Shown piece after piece: positions 1 through 8,044 of a stretch of 12,102 bases of DNA; positions within the stretch are counted from its first letter, which is position 1, and the number at the start of each line of letters is the position of its first letter. The notes under the pieces are model-generated. The model made no database searches. It was not told the DNA's origin and was given only the letters and a program-made list of their open reading frames with translations. The position numbers and the translations under genes were made by a program. Source of the stretch: Methylococcaceae bacterium (GTDB lineage Bacteria; Pseudomonadota; Gammaproteobacteria; Methylococcales; Methylomonadaceae); assembly GCA_947505055.1 (NCBI GenBank), contig CANNLO010000118.1, positions 1-12,102 on the forward strand, in the 5' to 3' direction.

Positions 1-323
1 GTGGCCGCCAGAATACTTGAAGCATTTTTTTCATAGTAACTTAACAAGGCCAACACCGGATAAACTTCGCCCAACAGGACTTCGGTTTTTACTTTGCCGG
101 TTGCATGCATGATAACTTCAACAATATTATCAAGATCACCCAGTATCAGGGACTGTATATGCGCCAACAGTTTAACGCGCTGCCTGATACCAACCTGCGC
201 CCATAAAGCCTCGGCCTTCCTTGCGCAATTCATGGCAGCATCAATCTCGGCGGGTGTGCTGATCGGGTAAGTTTTTACACACTGTTCATTTAGCACCGAA
301 ACAACCGTTAAAACCTTGCTCAT
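1..323 (-). CDS. ald: Carotenoid aldehyde dehydrogenase, N-terminal part (runs off the left edge)
   Basis: Reading leftward from an ATG at 323, the frame stays open for 107 codons to the window edge. The peptide begins MSKVLTVVSVLNEQ and has the helical N-terminal layout of NAD(P)-dependent aldehyde dehydrogenases (Pro-Ile-Ser-Thr-Pro-Ala-Glu-Ile-Asp, then an Ala/Arg/Lys-rich helix leading into 'LWAQVGIRQRVKLL'). The nucleotide-binding and catalytic Cys regions lie outside the window, so activity cannot be checked. Its ATG overlaps the crtN1 stop codon (ATGA, 4 bases), implying translational coupling. In the Methylomonas cluster the corresponding ald lies directly after crtN1 and is proposed to oxidise the C30 carotenoid aldehyde to the carboxylic acid. 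The family call is mainly from context plus this N-terminus; another aldehyde dehydrogenase subgroup is possible. Confidence 0.8.
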   Translation of the reverse strand, partial: MSKVLTVVSVLNEQCVKTYPISTPAEIDAAMNCARKAEALWAQVGIRQRVKLLAHIQSLILGDLDNIVEVIMHATGKVKTEVLLGEVYPVLALLSYYEKNASSILAA

Positions 324-1825
324 AACTCCGATCCAAAATTAATCCCGTGCTTTTTACAAATGAGTTTAGAAGAAATATGTGCCGATTCATAAATAGTCGG
401 CAAACCGCTACCAGGATGAGTTCCGCCGCCAACCAGATAACACTGCTCAAGTTCCTGAAACCGGTTATGCGGTCGCCAATATAAGAGCTGACTGAATTTA
501 TGCGACAAACTGAACGTTGCGCCTTTGAAGACATGTTCGTCTGATTCCCAGTCTTGAGGCGTAATGATTTTTTCGCATTCGATATGCTCGCGCAGCGCCA
601 TCAAACCCAAACGGTTTTCCAAAGCCTCCAATACTTGCTCGCGTAAACCACTGCAAGCCGTTTCCCAATCAACGCCACTTTCATTGTTAGGCGTAGGCAT
701 TAACACATACAAAGCCGATTTACCCGCCGGCGCCAGTGTTTCATCATTAACACAGGCATTTTGCACATAAAACGAAAAATCCTGACTCAAGATTTTATTA
801 TGGAAAATATTGTCGATGTTGGTCGTGTAGTCTTCAGCAAAGACAATAGTGTGGTGTGCCAAATCGTAGCATTTGTCCAGGCCCAGATACAGCATAAAAG
901 TCGAACACGAATAATCAAGTTTCTTCAGTTTTTCAGGCGTGTATTGTTTTAATTGATCCGCTTCCACCAGATGCGTCATTGCATAGGCAAAATCTGCATT
1001 AACAATAACCTCATCAGCTTCAATCTCGCGACCATCCTGCAAACGAACACCTTTTACAATCTTGTCCTTAATAATTAACGAAGCAACTGCTGTATCGGTA
1101 TAAATAGCGCCGCCCTGCTCCGTGATCACTTTTGCCATTGCCAAAGCGATTTTATTCAAACCGCCTTTGACATGGTAAATGCCATATTCATGCTCCAGAT
1201 AAGACAGCATGGTAAATAACGCCGGACAATCCCAGGGCGACATTCCCAAGTATTTTGATTGAAAGGAAAATACCAGGCGCATTTTTTCTTCTTTAAAATA
1301 CTTACCCAAATTGGAAAACACGCTGTGATTCAGGGCCAGACTTGGAAGCGCACGAATCAAATCCCATGAAAAAAATGCTTTCAAACTACTGTAATCGCGT
1401 TTGATACAGGGATAGAGCGCTTTAAACCGCTCGCCTTCCTGTTTTAAATAGAAATCGTAACCCGCACTGCCCTCTGGAAAGGTCTTTTGAAGTTCTGCCC
1501 GCATTTTATCGTGATCAGAAAACACATTAACTGTCCGGTCTGAAAACAGTAAACGGTACATCGGATCTAACTTGATAAAATCCAGATAATCAGCGCTAGA
1601 TCTACCGCACAACTCAAACATCTCATCAAGTACATGTTTCATTAATAAAAAAGTAGGACCAGTATCAAACACAAAATCGCCCAGACGTATCGGCCGATTC
1701 CGCCCACCGACTTCAGAGTTTTTATCGAAGATGGTCACCTGAAAGCCGCGCCGACTTAACAGCATACCCGCACAAAGGCCGCCAGGCCCTGCACCGACAA
1801 TTACAATTTGTTTTTTTTCAGACAT
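320..1825 (-). CDS. crtN1: C30 carotenoid desaturase CrtN1 (diapophytoene/squalene desaturase family)
   Basis: A 501-residue FAD-dependent amine-oxidase-fold enzyme, the usual length for the CrtI/CrtN family. The N-terminal dinucleotide-binding motif is GAGPGG (residues 11-16), followed by the acidic end of strand 2 (Asp34) and the family motif GGRNR (40-44). Near the C-terminus is the FAD-binding signature GGGTHPGSGLPTI (466-478). The family introduces double bonds into a C30 substrate (dehydrosqualene or squalene) to give 4,4'-diaponeurosporene or diapolycopene at the membrane. The CrtI-like THPGSGLPT ending and overall similarity to Methylomonas CrtN1 favour desaturase over the CrtN2/CrtP oxidase branch, whose known member in Staphylococcus ends with a different motif (VNPGGGMP). 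It lies 48 bp after the methyltransferase-like gene and overlaps ald by 4 bp, so the three genes probably form one operon. No strong ribosome binding site precedes the ATG. Confidence 0.9.
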   Translation of the reverse strand: MSEKKQIVIVGAGPGGLCAGMLLSRRGFQVTIFDKNSEVGGRNRPIRLGDFVFDTGPTFLLMKHVLDEMFELCGRSSADYLDFIKLDPMYRLLFSDRTVNVFSDHDKMRAELQKTFPEGSAGYDFYLKQEGERFKALYPCIKRDYSSLKAFFSWDLIRALPSLALNHSVFSNLGKYFKEEKMRLVFSFQSKYLGMSPWDCPALFTMLSYLEHEYGIYHVKGGLNKIALAMAKVITEQGGAIYTDTAVASLIIKDKIVKGVRLQDGREIEADEVIVNADFAYAMTHLVEADQLKQYTPEKLKKLDYSCSTFMLYLGLDKCYDLAHHTIVFAEDYTTNIDNIFHNKILSQDFSFYVQNACVNDETLAPAGKSALYVLMPTPNNESGVDWETACSGLREQVLEALENRLGLMALREHIECEKIITPQDWESDEHVFKGATFSLSHKFSQLLYWRPHNRFQELEQCYLVGGGTHPGSGLPTIYESAHISSKLICKKHGINFGSEL

Positions 1826-1873
1826 GGGTTAAATTAGAGTTTAATTAATACAGATGATTTAGAAAGAAGGCGT

Positions 1874-2446
1874 TTAATAAAGCCAGGGAAATAATTTTTT
1901 TGTGCGCAAACAATAATCATGATAAACCGGTCCGAAATAGTCGATAAGACCTTGTTCCTCAACATGAATACGTTGATTAAAAACATAGGTAACAGGAACC
2001 ATGAGCACCAGCAAAGCCAAGACATCGCCCATTGCCAGTCCTGATGCAAATAAGCTGATTAACAATCCGGTATAGGCCGGATGACGAATCCAATGATATG
2101 GTCCGTTTTCGATCAAGATATGTTGAGGTCGAATCATGGCCGTAGTGCTGAAAAAGCCTCCCAGACTCCGCACGGCATAGAACCGAATTAGTAATCCAAA
2201 GCTGAACAATATAAAAGCGATATATTGACGTTTGTCGTAATCGATAGGTATTCCGACAAAATGCAGCTGCTTTAAGATCAACGCCAGTATCAGCGAAATC
2301 GTAATAACCAGCCAGATTAAATGTTCTGAGCGGTATTTTTGTTGGCCCATCAAAAGACAAGAAACTCGGGTTTTGATTACGATAAATATTTCTAGCAGCA
2401 CCCAGCCGGAGGCAAGTAAAAACCAGTATAGTTGTATAGATGTCAT
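1874..2446 (-). CDS. Isoprenylcysteine carboxyl methyltransferase-like membrane protein
   Basis: A 190-residue integral membrane protein with about five hydrophobic segments (roughly 5-25, 43-60, 75-92, 124-140, 141-158). Its C-terminal half carries the PEMT/ICMT family signature: GPYHWIRHPAYTG at 115-127 with the Arg-His-Pro core (121-123), a Glu-Glu pair at 163-164, then the usual 'FGPVYHDYCLR...FPWL' ending. Members use S-adenosylmethionine to methylate lipid-like substrates within the membrane; eukaryotic ICMT methylates a prenylated carboxylate, and bacterial substrates are mostly unknown. It is the first gene before crtN1 and ald on the same strand (48-bp gap), which suggests a lipid or carotenoid substrate, possibly a carotenoid carboxylic acid; this is inference only. 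Substrate specificity cannot be read from the sequence. Start at 2446 is the only good ATG ahead of the first membrane segment. Confidence 0.82.
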   Translation of the reverse strand: MTSIQLYWFLLASGWVLLEIFIVIKTRVSCLLMGQQKYRSEHLIWLVITISLILALILKQLHFVGIPIDYDKRQYIAFILFSFGLLIRFYAVRSLGGFFSTTAMIRPQHILIENGPYHWIRHPAYTGLLISLFASGLAMGDVLALLVLMVPVTYVFNQRIHVEEQGLIDYFGPVYHDYCLRTKKLFPWLY

Positions 2447-2531
2447 TGCGATGAAGCCAGTCCTAAAGTCAGTGCGTGGTAGAATCTAACAGCTTTTTTT
2501 AATAACACCAGACTATTTTTATTTTCCAGCC

Positions 2532-3227
2532 ATGCCCGACATCATCCAGCTCAGCAATGTTCATAAAGCCTATACACTTGGACAGATCAAACAGCCTGTT
2601 TTAAAAGATATTTCGTTAAGTATAAGTGCCGGGGAATTTGTGGCCATAGTCGGCCCATCGGGGAATGGAAAATCGACGTTATTGAATTTATTAACAGGGG
2701 TAGATCGAGCTTGTAGTGGTGAGGTCATCGTTAACGGTAAAGTCTTAAACCTGTTACGCGAAGAGCAACTATCCATTTGGAGAGGCACCAATGTAGGCAT
2801 TGTATTTCAATTTTTTCAATTATTACCTTCGTTAAACCTGTTGCAAAATATCCAACTACCCATGGACTTTGTTGGCAACCTACCGAAACGTGAACGCCTG
2901 GAACGGGCAAAATATTTGCTAAATTTGGTAGGACTGGACGCTCAGGCCAAACAACTACCGGGACAGGTTTCAGGCGGCCAACAACAACGCGCAGCAATTG
3001 CCCGTGCTTTGGCGAATGATCCTACCTTGATTGTTGCCGATGAACCGACCGGTAATTTGGATACGGCCACCGCAGATGCCGTTTTTATGTTGTTTGAAAA
3101 ATTGCAGCAACAAGGTAAAACACTGGTAATTGTCACCCACAATGAAGCGCTTGCACAATCCGCTACACGCCGCATCGTTATTAATGCAGGTAGTATATCC
3201 GAAGACCAATACCTGCCTAAATTATAA
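2532..3227 (+). CDS. ABC transporter ATPase, LolD/MacB type
   Basis: A 231-residue single-domain ATPase of the usual length for the LolD/MacB/FtsE group. Motifs in order: Walker A GPSGNGKST (41-49, with Asn where Ser is common), Q-loop Gln93 in VFQFFQLLPSLN, signature VSGGQQQRAAIARAL (147-160, Val in place of the usual Leu), Walker B LIVADEP with catalytic Glu171, D-loop GNLD (174-177) and switch His203. The GNLD and 'FQFFQLLP' wording is typical of ATPases paired with FtsX-type permeases. The permease starts 4 bases after the stop codon, so both belong to one operon. The pair probably moves or extracts a lipophilic or peptide substrate at the inner membrane. YbbA is the closest well-known analogue by architecture, but the substrate is unknown. 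It is divergent from the carotenoid operon, with 85 bp between start codons. Confidence 0.9.
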   Translation: MPDIIQLSNVHKAYTLGQIKQPVLKDISLSISAGEFVAIVGPSGNGKSTLLNLLTGVDRACSGEVIVNGKVLNLLREEQLSIWRGTNVGIVFQFFQLLPSLNLLQNIQLPMDFVGNLPKRERLERAKYLLNLVGLDAQAKQLPGQVSGGQQQRAAIARALANDPTLIVADEPTGNLDTATADAVFMLFEKLQQQGKTLVIVTHNEALAQSATRRIVINAGSISEDQYLPKL

Positions 3228-3231
3228 CATC

Positions 3232-5658
3232 ATGTTTTTTAATAGCCATCTATGGCATAAAGTCAGCGCCGATTTACTGGCTCATAAATCCCGAAGCATC
3301 TTGGCAATATCAAGTATTGCAATAGGCTTGTTTGTGGTTGGTACATTGCTAGGCATGATGGATTTGCAAATGACCAGTATGGATCAGGCCCATCAACTAT
3401 CTAAGCCATCACATATCAATCTGATACTAAAACAAGACGCTGATTTTGCAATCGCCGAACCCCTTAAAAATCTGGCTGATATTGCTCAGCTCGATTTACT
3501 GACACAATTTTCGGTGCAATATAAAACACCTGCTACAGAAAACTGGCAAACGGGAACCATCGTTTTTCGCCCCGATTATAATAAACAAAACTTCGACCGC
3601 ATGACCCTGTTATCAGGTAGCTTTCCCGAAAAAAAAGCTATTGCCATAGAACGTTTGTCAGCTCAATTTTCGGGTCTTAAAAACGGCGACAGTGTCGAGT
3701 TCGCAACCCTTTCAGGCACTGAACACCTAGAAATTAATGGTTACCTCCGCCATCCCTTTGTTAAACCACCCGCTTTTGGCGGACAATTACATTTTTTTAT
3801 CGACCCCGAGCTCTCGCCTGTTTTCGGGATACCAACGCATACCTTTAGGCAATTACTGGTACAAATCACGCCACCTTATAGTGAAGACAAGGCGCGAGTT
3901 GTTGCCGGACAAATTCGTGAAAAACTGGCAGCAGCAGGCATAGGTGTCAATGCCACCTTATTGCAAAATCCTGAGCAGCATTGGGGACGGGCATTTTTTT
4001 CAGGAATAAATATGGTCTTGAGATTCATGGCTTGGGCGTCACTGGCCTTAAGTTCGGTGCTGATATTAAATACCGTTGCCGCCATGATCACCCAGCAGAC
4101 AGATCAAATCGGCATCATGAAAGCATTGGGCGCACGCCGCCTGACAATTGCTAAAATCTATTTATCCGAAGTTTTTATTCTGGCATTGTTTGCCTTGCTT
4201 ATTGCCGTGCCGTTGAGTTGGGCAGGTGCTTATTACAGCAGTCGCTGGCTGCTGGATTTGTTTAATATCGAGTTAAACGATTTTGTCTATTCCTCGACTG
4301 CTTTGTATTTGATGATGGCAGCCGGTCTATTTGCCCCCCTCTTCGCTGCGCTATGGCCGGTCTGGAAGGGTGCCTCAATGTCAGTAAAACAAGCCCTCTC
4401 CAGTTATGGTCTGGGAGCAGATTTCGTCAGCCATCGTTTTGATCGCTGGTTTGAATGCTTATCCGCTCGATTATTACCGACGCTTTACGCCATTGCTTTG
4501 GGTAATTTATTGCGTCGTAAAGCCAGTTTGCTATGGACGCAAAGTGTCCTGATTATTGCAGGTGTGCTGTTTATGGTAATCCTCAGTCTGATCGCGTCCG
4601 TTAAACTGACCTTGAATAACGAACTTGCACGGAGTCACTATGCGCTAAGACTTGGCTTTTCACAGGACCAACCAGCCGCGCTTATTGAGAAAATTTTGCG
4701 CACTAATCCGCAAACAAAAAGCATTGAGTTTTGGAACCGTTTGCCAGCCGAGCTTTTCTATCACGATAAATTATTACGGCAATCAGGTAGTTTAGGCGTG
4801 CAGATGATCGCATTACCCACTGATTCTAAAATCTATCATCCCTTGATAGTCTCCGGACGTTGGTTGAGCAAAACTGACGACCAACAAAACGTATTGGTAA
4901 TGAATGCAGACACTGCAAAACTGAATGACGTTAATGTCGGCGATACGCTAAAAGTAAAATTGCTTAATCGTCCGGAAAGCGACTGGCACGTTATCGGACT
5001 ATACCGCTGGTTTGCCGGTGCCGGTTATGCTGTTGAACCGATCTATGCACCACTGTCTAAACTACAAACAAATGAACCGGGTGAACAGCGCCATTCATTT
5101 GCGTTGTTATCTGCTGACATTAGCAGTCAGATCGTTGAAAAAAACTATGCCAACGCCTTAAAAGCTTTATTCCAGCAACAGCATATCAAACTGGATTTTT
5201 ACACAACTATTTCCACACTGGAACAGCGCCAGTTCTCCGAAAACCAGTTCCGTCCGATTACCGACATGCTACTGGGACTCGCTATTATGATTGCTGTCGT
5301 CGGCGCAATTGGCTTGTCGGGAACCCTGGCTATCAGCGTCTTACAGCGTAACAAGGAAATAGCGGTCTTGCGAGCAATAGGTGCAAGCTCAAAGGCTATT
5401 TTTAAATTATTTATGTGGGAAGGTTTGTTTCACAGCCTGCTTTCATGGTTAATCAGCATTCCTGTTGCCTACCTGATTGCCGAACCCTTGGCAAAAAAAT
5501 TGGGCAACACCATGCTGGGCATTCATCTGAACTTCGTTTTTTCGTGGCTATCGGTAGTTCTGTGGCTGGCTATTGCGCTGATCATGGCGATGTTGGCTGG
5601 TTATTTACCGGCTCGACATGCGACACAAATCAGCGTCAGGTCTGGCTTGAATAACTAA
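3232..5658 (+). CDS. FtsX-family ABC transporter permease (two fused FtsX halves)
   Basis: Start chosen at 3232 (MFFNSHLWHK), 4 bases after the ATPase stop; an upstream in-frame ATG at 3130 lies inside the ATPase gene and adds an unlikely leader. The protein is 808 residues. Predicted membrane segments: about 22-44, 262-285, 312-334, 355-378, then 433-455, 677-700, 725-749 and 770-793. That is two copies of the 1+3 FtsX/MacB pattern with large periplasmic domains at about 45-260 and 456-675. Each half has the FtsX-domain motif after its second segment: QIGIMKALGARRLTIAK (292-308) and EIAVLRAIGASSKAIFK (709-725). This duplicated layout resembles YbbP and related permeases of type VII ABC systems, which act on periplasmic or membrane-embedded substrates rather than through a classical channel. 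No membrane-fusion protein or outer-membrane factor is adjacent. Confidence 0.88.
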   Translation: MFFNSHLWHKVSADLLAHKSRSILAISSIAIGLFVVGTLLGMMDLQMTSMDQAHQLSKPSHINLILKQDADFAIAEPLKNLADIAQLDLLTQFSVQYKTPATENWQTGTIVFRPDYNKQNFDRMTLLSGSFPEKKAIAIERLSAQFSGLKNGDSVEFATLSGTEHLEINGYLRHPFVKPPAFGGQLHFFIDPELSPVFGIPTHTFRQLLVQITPPYSEDKARVVAGQIREKLAAAGIGVNATLLQNPEQHWGRAFFSGINMVLRFMAWASLALSSVLILNTVAAMITQQTDQIGIMKALGARRLTIAKIYLSEVFILALFALLIAVPLSWAGAYYSSRWLLDLFNIELNDFVYSSTALYLMMAAGLFAPLFAALWPVWKGASMSVKQALSSYGLGADFVSHRFDRWFECLSARLLPTLYAIALGNLLRRKASLLWTQSVLIIAGVLFMVILSLIASVKLTLNNELARSHYALRLGFSQDQPAALIEKILRTNPQTKSIEFWNRLPAELFYHDKLLRQSGSLGVQMIALPTDSKIYHPLIVSGRWLSKTDDQQNVLVMNADTAKLNDVNVGDTLKVKLLNRPESDWHVIGLYRWFAGAGYAVEPIYAPLSKLQTNEPGEQRHSFALLSADISSQIVEKNYANALKALFQQQHIKLDFYTTISTLEQRQFSENQFRPITDMLLGLAIMIAVVGAIGLSGTLAISVLQRNKEIAVLRAIGASSKAIFKLFMWEGLFHSLLSWLISIPVAYLIAEPLAKKLGNTMLGIHLNFVFSWLSVVLWLAIALIMAMLAGYLPARHATQISVRSGLNN

Positions 5659-5665
5659 CTTATGA

Positions 5666-5722
5666 AGGCATTGGCAGATCATTTTCTTTTATTGAAAACA
5701 AGATAACGACTTACCAATGCCT
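5666..5722. terminator. Possible bidirectional terminator between convergent genes
   Basis: A perfect 9-bp inverted repeat (AGGCATTGG at 5666-5674, CCAATGCCT at 5714-5722) flanks a 39-base AT-rich loop that holds a smaller TTTTC/GAAAA stem. It sits exactly between the convergent permease and cytochrome genes. The large loop and lack of a clean T-run make it a weak intrinsic terminator; position is the main argument. Confidence 0.35.
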
Positions 5723-5727
5723 AACAG

Positions 5728-6639
5728 TTATTTAACTTTCTTAATCAGATCTTTTATAAAAGGCAAGCCGTGAGCTATCCATTTATCGACGGCCAACTCC
5801 GTTAAAAACTTAAGCTGCTTGGCCAACCAATTAAGATAAATCAAAGTTCTATCAGCAAAAGAGGCATCCGAACTATCCCGTAACTGCAAATAACGCGCGC
5901 CAATACCGTTGATAAAAACCGGTTTGAACAGCCACATTTCCAGGATTGAAGTCACCCACATAAACATAAACGAAACCCCCATGCCCATACCGGCAAATAT
6001 AACCAGCCAGGCAAACATCGGATGAATTTTGGTAAGCCACCAGGACAGAATATCGGCCACCAAAAACACATAAGGCATGCCGATCGCGATACATTTATAT
6101 TGCGTAGTCGTGGTTTCTGCAAAACTGAAGATAAGTCCGACAAACATAAAGATAAAACTGATGCCAAACATGTGCACATGAGAAACACGGGTCAGTGACG
6201 CAAAAGTCGCCCCGGTATCTTGCGTACTCAAAGCTTTTAAATTATCAAAATTGGTAAAATCCGGTATGCCGGAAGCTTCCTTGTTATGACAAATCACACA
6301 ACGACTTTCTATGATTTTGTCAATGCCGTCAGTTTTGTACTGTTTAATATCTGCGCCATCCCTAACCCATTCCATGATCTTGAAGCGCTCCTGCTCCGGG
6401 GCATTTTCTTTCATTGAACCATTCAGTTTCTGCTCCAGCACGGTTCCTGAACGGTTCCCATAATAACTGTAAACAATATCATCAACCGATAGGCCGAACT
6501 TTCCATCAGCCATGCCATGGGTAAACAATATCTGGATTAATGCAAACAGATAGCCTATGCCAACAGTACACAGATATCCGGTAAATAATACCTTGATAGG
6601 GGCATCGTGATCTTTTAGTGATGTGTATTTAGTTGTCAT
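5728..6639 (-). CDS. Membrane-bound mono-heme c-type cytochrome-like protein, family not recognised
   Basis: A 303-residue protein with a single c-type heme motif CVICH (Cys114, Cys117, His118) and four predicted membrane segments (about 17-40, 153-174, 182-202, 208-236). Lys residues in the first 16 positions suggest a cytoplasmic N-terminus, placing residues 41-152 with the heme motif in the periplasm, as c-type heme attachment requires, and the Lys-rich C-terminal ~65 residues in the cytoplasm. Under that topology His41, His154, His156 and His206 all fall near the periplasmic membrane face, so they could bind a second heme or a metal. The likely role is electron transfer at the inner membrane, but partner and donor are unknown and I do not recognise a named family. 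The ATG at 6639 has no strong Shine-Dalgarno. It stands alone, convergent with the ABC permease and 191 bp after the ferredoxin genes. Confidence 0.75.
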   Translation of the reverse strand: MTTKYTSLKDHDAPIKVLFTGYLCTVGIGYLFALIQILFTHGMADGKFGLSVDDIVYSYYGNRSGTVLEQKLNGSMKENAPEQERFKIMEWVRDGADIKQYKTDGIDKIIESRCVICHNKEASGIPDFTNFDNLKALSTQDTGATFASLTRVSHVHMFGISFIFMFVGLIFSFAETTTTQYKCIAIGMPYVFLVADILSWWLTKIHPMFAWLVIFAGMGMGVSFMFMWVTSILEMWLFKPVFINGIGARYLQLRDSSDASFADRTLIYLNWLAKQLKFLTELAVDKWIAHGLPFIKDLIKKVK

Positions 6640-6697
6640 AATGTCAATTAATAATTTATTGAGTTAAAGGTTTAATTCATATCTCAAGCCGATCAAG

Positions 6698-6703
6698 ATT
6701 ATA
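6698..6703 (-). promoter_or_regulatory. Candidate -10 box for the cytochrome-like gene
   Basis: On the minus strand this reads TATAAT, a consensus sigma-70 -10 hexamer, 58 bases upstream of the start codon. A TTGTCA lies upstream (6715-6720) but only 11 bases away, too close for a normal -35, so the promoter is uncertain. Confidence 0.3.
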
Positions 6704-6830
6704 GACTACCTTTATGACAATTTTTTGCCATCAAATACAATCGTTTTCGGCTTTAAACGGATATGACTATTTTTCACCACAAATGTATAAAGATATCACT
6801 AAGCAAAATCCAGACTATGATCTGAAAAAA

Positions 6831-7088
<258 letters not shown>

Positions 7089-7102
7089 CTACAACATTAA
7101 AA

Positions 7103-7117
7103 GAACACTAAGTGTTC
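7103..7117. repeat. Short palindrome between the two ferredoxin genes
   Basis: GAACACT-A-AGTGTTC is a perfect 7+1+7 palindrome that touches the stop codon of the upstream ferredoxin gene. On the minus strand the folded form (6-bp stem, 3-base loop) is followed by TTTT. It could be a weak attenuator or processing hairpin between the tandem genes, or a protein-binding site; AT-rich pairing makes it weak. Confidence 0.4.
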
Positions 7118-7337
7118 AACCAAATAATTTTTTATACAAACCGGTTTTTATCTTGTGAATAGCACCGCTGGAACAAACCTGCGCACACAGAGGTTCAATA
7201 TTTTGCCCTGCGCATTCGTTACACAAGTTGGGATTTATGACGTAAGCATCCTCGGTCTGAAAAATAGCCTGCTGAGGACATTCCGGTTCACAACAACCAC
7301 ACCGTGCACATTTATTTTCATCAATAAACAGGGCCAT
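7116..7337 (-). CDS. Second 2[4Fe-4S] ferredoxin, divergent short paralogue
   Basis: A 73-residue ferredoxin sharing the layout of its neighbour: C10-x2-C13-x2-C16-x3-C20-P and C39-x2-C42-x8-C51-x3-C55, so all eight cluster ligands are present. It differs in three ways: an extra Cys15 makes a Cys-Cys pair in the first motif, the Pro after the last ligand is replaced (CSSGAI rather than CPVDCI), and the C-terminal extension is short and Lys-rich (KIKTGLYKKLFG) rather than acidic. Both begin with MAL and share 'EPECP', 'YVINP' and 'LC.EC', which fits a tandem duplication followed by divergence. A strong AGGAGGT ribosome binding site precedes the ATG. It lies 42 bp after coaD. The changed surface charge suggests a different redox partner from its sister. 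Confidence 0.9.
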   Translation of the reverse strand: MALFIDENKCARCGCCEPECPQQAIFQTEDAYVINPNLCNECAGQNIEPLCAQVCSSGAIHKIKTGLYKKLFG

Positions 7338-7379
7338 TAGTTACCTCCTGACAAACTTACATCCTGTGATAGTCTTCAA

Positions 7380-7900
<521 letters not shown>

Positions 7901-8044
7901 CCAAGGGTCTGGTTTTAAATACACATTTCAAAGATGGCCTCTAATTAATTGATAAATTTCAAATATCATTTCTCTAAAAAGACATCTATTTTCGCACTTA
8001 AGCGTATTACAATTAAGCTCTCTAGGATATAAAAACTAAAAATT

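Noticed and set aside
2457..2485. Possible promoter for the ABC operon (TAGAAT at 2480-2485)
   Set aside because: The -10-like hexamer lacks any acceptable -35 at normal spacing.
3130..3231. Longer permease start inside the ATPase gene
   Set aside because: It would add 34 residues without similarity to permease N-termini and overlap the ATPase by about 100 bases; the ATG at 3232 is directly after the ATPase stop and matches the expected start before the first membrane helix.
7950..7968. TGATA/TATCA inverted repeat in the coaD-yheT divergent region
   Set aside because: Only five pairs in AT-rich sequence, expected by chance.
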